Origin: JAUVZF01 sp964449275
GTDB lineage: Bacteria; Planctomycetota; Phycisphaerae; FEN-1346
DNA: 21,132 nucleotides
Assembly (NCBI GenBank): GCA_964449275.1
Contig: CAYVAM010000063.1
Span: 1 to 21,132, forward strand
Reading direction: 5' to 3'
Part shown: positions 20,448-21,132 of the stretch, piece after piece
How positions within the stretch are numbered: position 1 is the stretch's first letter
Layout: the number at the start of each line of letters is the position of its first letter
The notes under the pieces: model-generated
Seen by the model: the letters and a program-made list of their open reading frames with translations, nothing else
The model's database searches: none
Told to the model about the DNA's origin: nothing
Program-made: the position numbers and the translations under genes

Positions 20448-21132
20448 ATGGAGCGTCGAGGCAGAGGAGTCCGGCTTATGGCCGCACGCAGCCGCGCCGC
20501 GAAGGTCTCCCTGTGTCTTGTCCTCGTGCTTCTCGTCGCGTGCAGCGCCTGGGCGGGTGCGCCGGGGCCGACGCTGAAGCGATTCCTCGACGGCCCCATG
20601 GCCGGCCTCGAGGAGATCATCTTTGCCGTCCGTGGTGTTGGCGGCGACGGGCACTGGTACGCCAACTTCGGCCACCGTTCCAACAATCCCAAGGCCCGCA
20701 ACTACGGTCCGCCGGGCGGCCGGCTGTGCCGCCTGGACCTGCGGACCGGCAAGGTCCGGATCCTGCTCGATGATCCCCAGGGCGGCGTGCGCGACCCGCA
20801 GGTCCACTACGACGCGAAGAAGGTCCTCTTCTCTTATCGCAAGGGCAACTCGTCTCACTACCACCTGTTCGAGATCAACCTGGATGGGACCGGCCTGCGG
20901 CAGTTGACGGACGGCCTTTTCGACGAACTTGAGGCGATTTACCTGCCCGACGGAGACCTCCTGTTCTGTTCGTCGCGCTGCAACCGCTGGGTCCAGTGCT
21001 GGTTCACGCAGGTGGCCGTGTTGTATCGCTCGGACGGCGACGGCAGGAACGTGCGCCTCGTGTCGGCCAACATCGAGCACGATAACACCCCCTGGATGCT
21101 GCCCGACGGCCGCGTCCTCTACATGCGGTGGG
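20448..21132 (+). CDS. HzsA-related secreted beta-propeller protein, 3' end cut by window edge
   Basis: The frame runs open off the right edge (about 228 residues seen). Starts at 20445, 20448 and 20478 are in frame; 20448 has GAGGGG seven bases upstream, 20478 has GAGGAG eight bases upstream. All keep the export signal, whose core VSLCLVLVLLVACSAWAGA could be cut by signal peptidase I or, at LVAC, by the lipoprotein peptidase. The mature part reads EEIIFAVRG, DGHWYANFGHRSNN, GGRLCRLDLRTGKVRILLDDPQGGVRDPQVHYDAKKVLFSYRKG, HLFEINLDGTGLRQLTDG, LPDGDLLFCSSRCNRWVQCW and SANIEHDNTPWMLPDGRVLYMRW. These are PD40/TolB-type blades with the conserved SSRC segment found in proteins related to the hydrazine synthase alpha subunit. 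Such homologues are common in non-anammox planctomycetes, so hydrazine synthesis is not implied. Haem sites would lie beyond the edge. Confidence 0.88.
   Translation, partial: MERRGRGVRLMAARSRAAKVSLCLVLVLLVACSAWAGAPGPTLKRFLDGPMAGLEEIIFAVRGVGGDGHWYANFGHRSNNPKARNYGPPGGRLCRLDLRTGKVRILLDDPQGGVRDPQVHYDAKKVLFSYRKGNSSHYHLFEINLDGTGLRQLTDGLFDELEAIYLPDGDLLFCSSRCNRWVQCWFTQVAVLYRSDGDGRNVRLVSANIEHDNTPWMLPDGRVLYMRW

Noticed and set aside
20448..21132. Evidence for anammox hydrazine synthesis
   Set aside because: Only the propeller part of an HzsA-related protein is visible, no hzsB/C or haem motifs are seen, and such homologues occur widely outside anammox bacteria.

Overview
The window is GC-rich, gene-dense bacterial chromosome, most probably from a planctomycete or a close relative. 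Three things point that way: a secreted HzsA-related beta-propeller protein at the right edge, a secreted heparinase II/III with a cysteine knuckle, and intergenic spaces crowded with short palindromic repeats. The assignment is an inference from gene content. No rRNA, tRNA or CRISPR array was seen.

Layout. Minus strand at the left: yggS (cut by the window edge), a PEBP-family protein, and an orphan adenine-type DNA methyltransferase. The methyltransferase diverges from dacB (PBP4-type D,D-peptidase) across a promoter with a symmetric -10 box. Plus strand next: a metallo-beta-lactamase-fold protein with an altered metal motif, two overlapping CNNM/CBS membrane proteins, a 909-residue secreted protein that looks like a catalytically dead clan-A glycoside hydrolase with a carbohydrate-binding tail, an FAH-family hydrolase, nadB and cyaB. 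Minus strand again: a heptapeptide-repeat lipoprotein with a zinc-ribbon protein downstream of it, then heparinase followed by leuD. The heparinase diverges from a secreted isochorismatase-like hydrolase. A small BamE-like membrane protein (minus) and the truncated HzsA-like gene (plus) close the window.

There is no single large pathway. Local units are PEBP-yggS, the CNNM pair, lipoprotein-zinc ribbon, and heparinase-leuD. Several products are exported (dacB, the pseudo-glycosidase, heparinase, isochorismatase-like, HzsA-like), which suggests cell-wall and polysaccharide work.

The least explained signal lies between genes. At least four families of small palindromes occupy almost every spacer. 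One family carries a 5' GTAG foot like enterobacterial REP elements, and two of its copies supply the stop codon of the neighbouring gene (dacB and leuD). A second family forms mirror-image hairpin pairs around the metallo-beta-lactamase gene and shows a compensatory base change in its stem. A third is a 100-base unit on both sides of the pseudo-glycosidase gene. No REP-associated transposase lies in the window. Heptanucleotide tandem repeats are also present.
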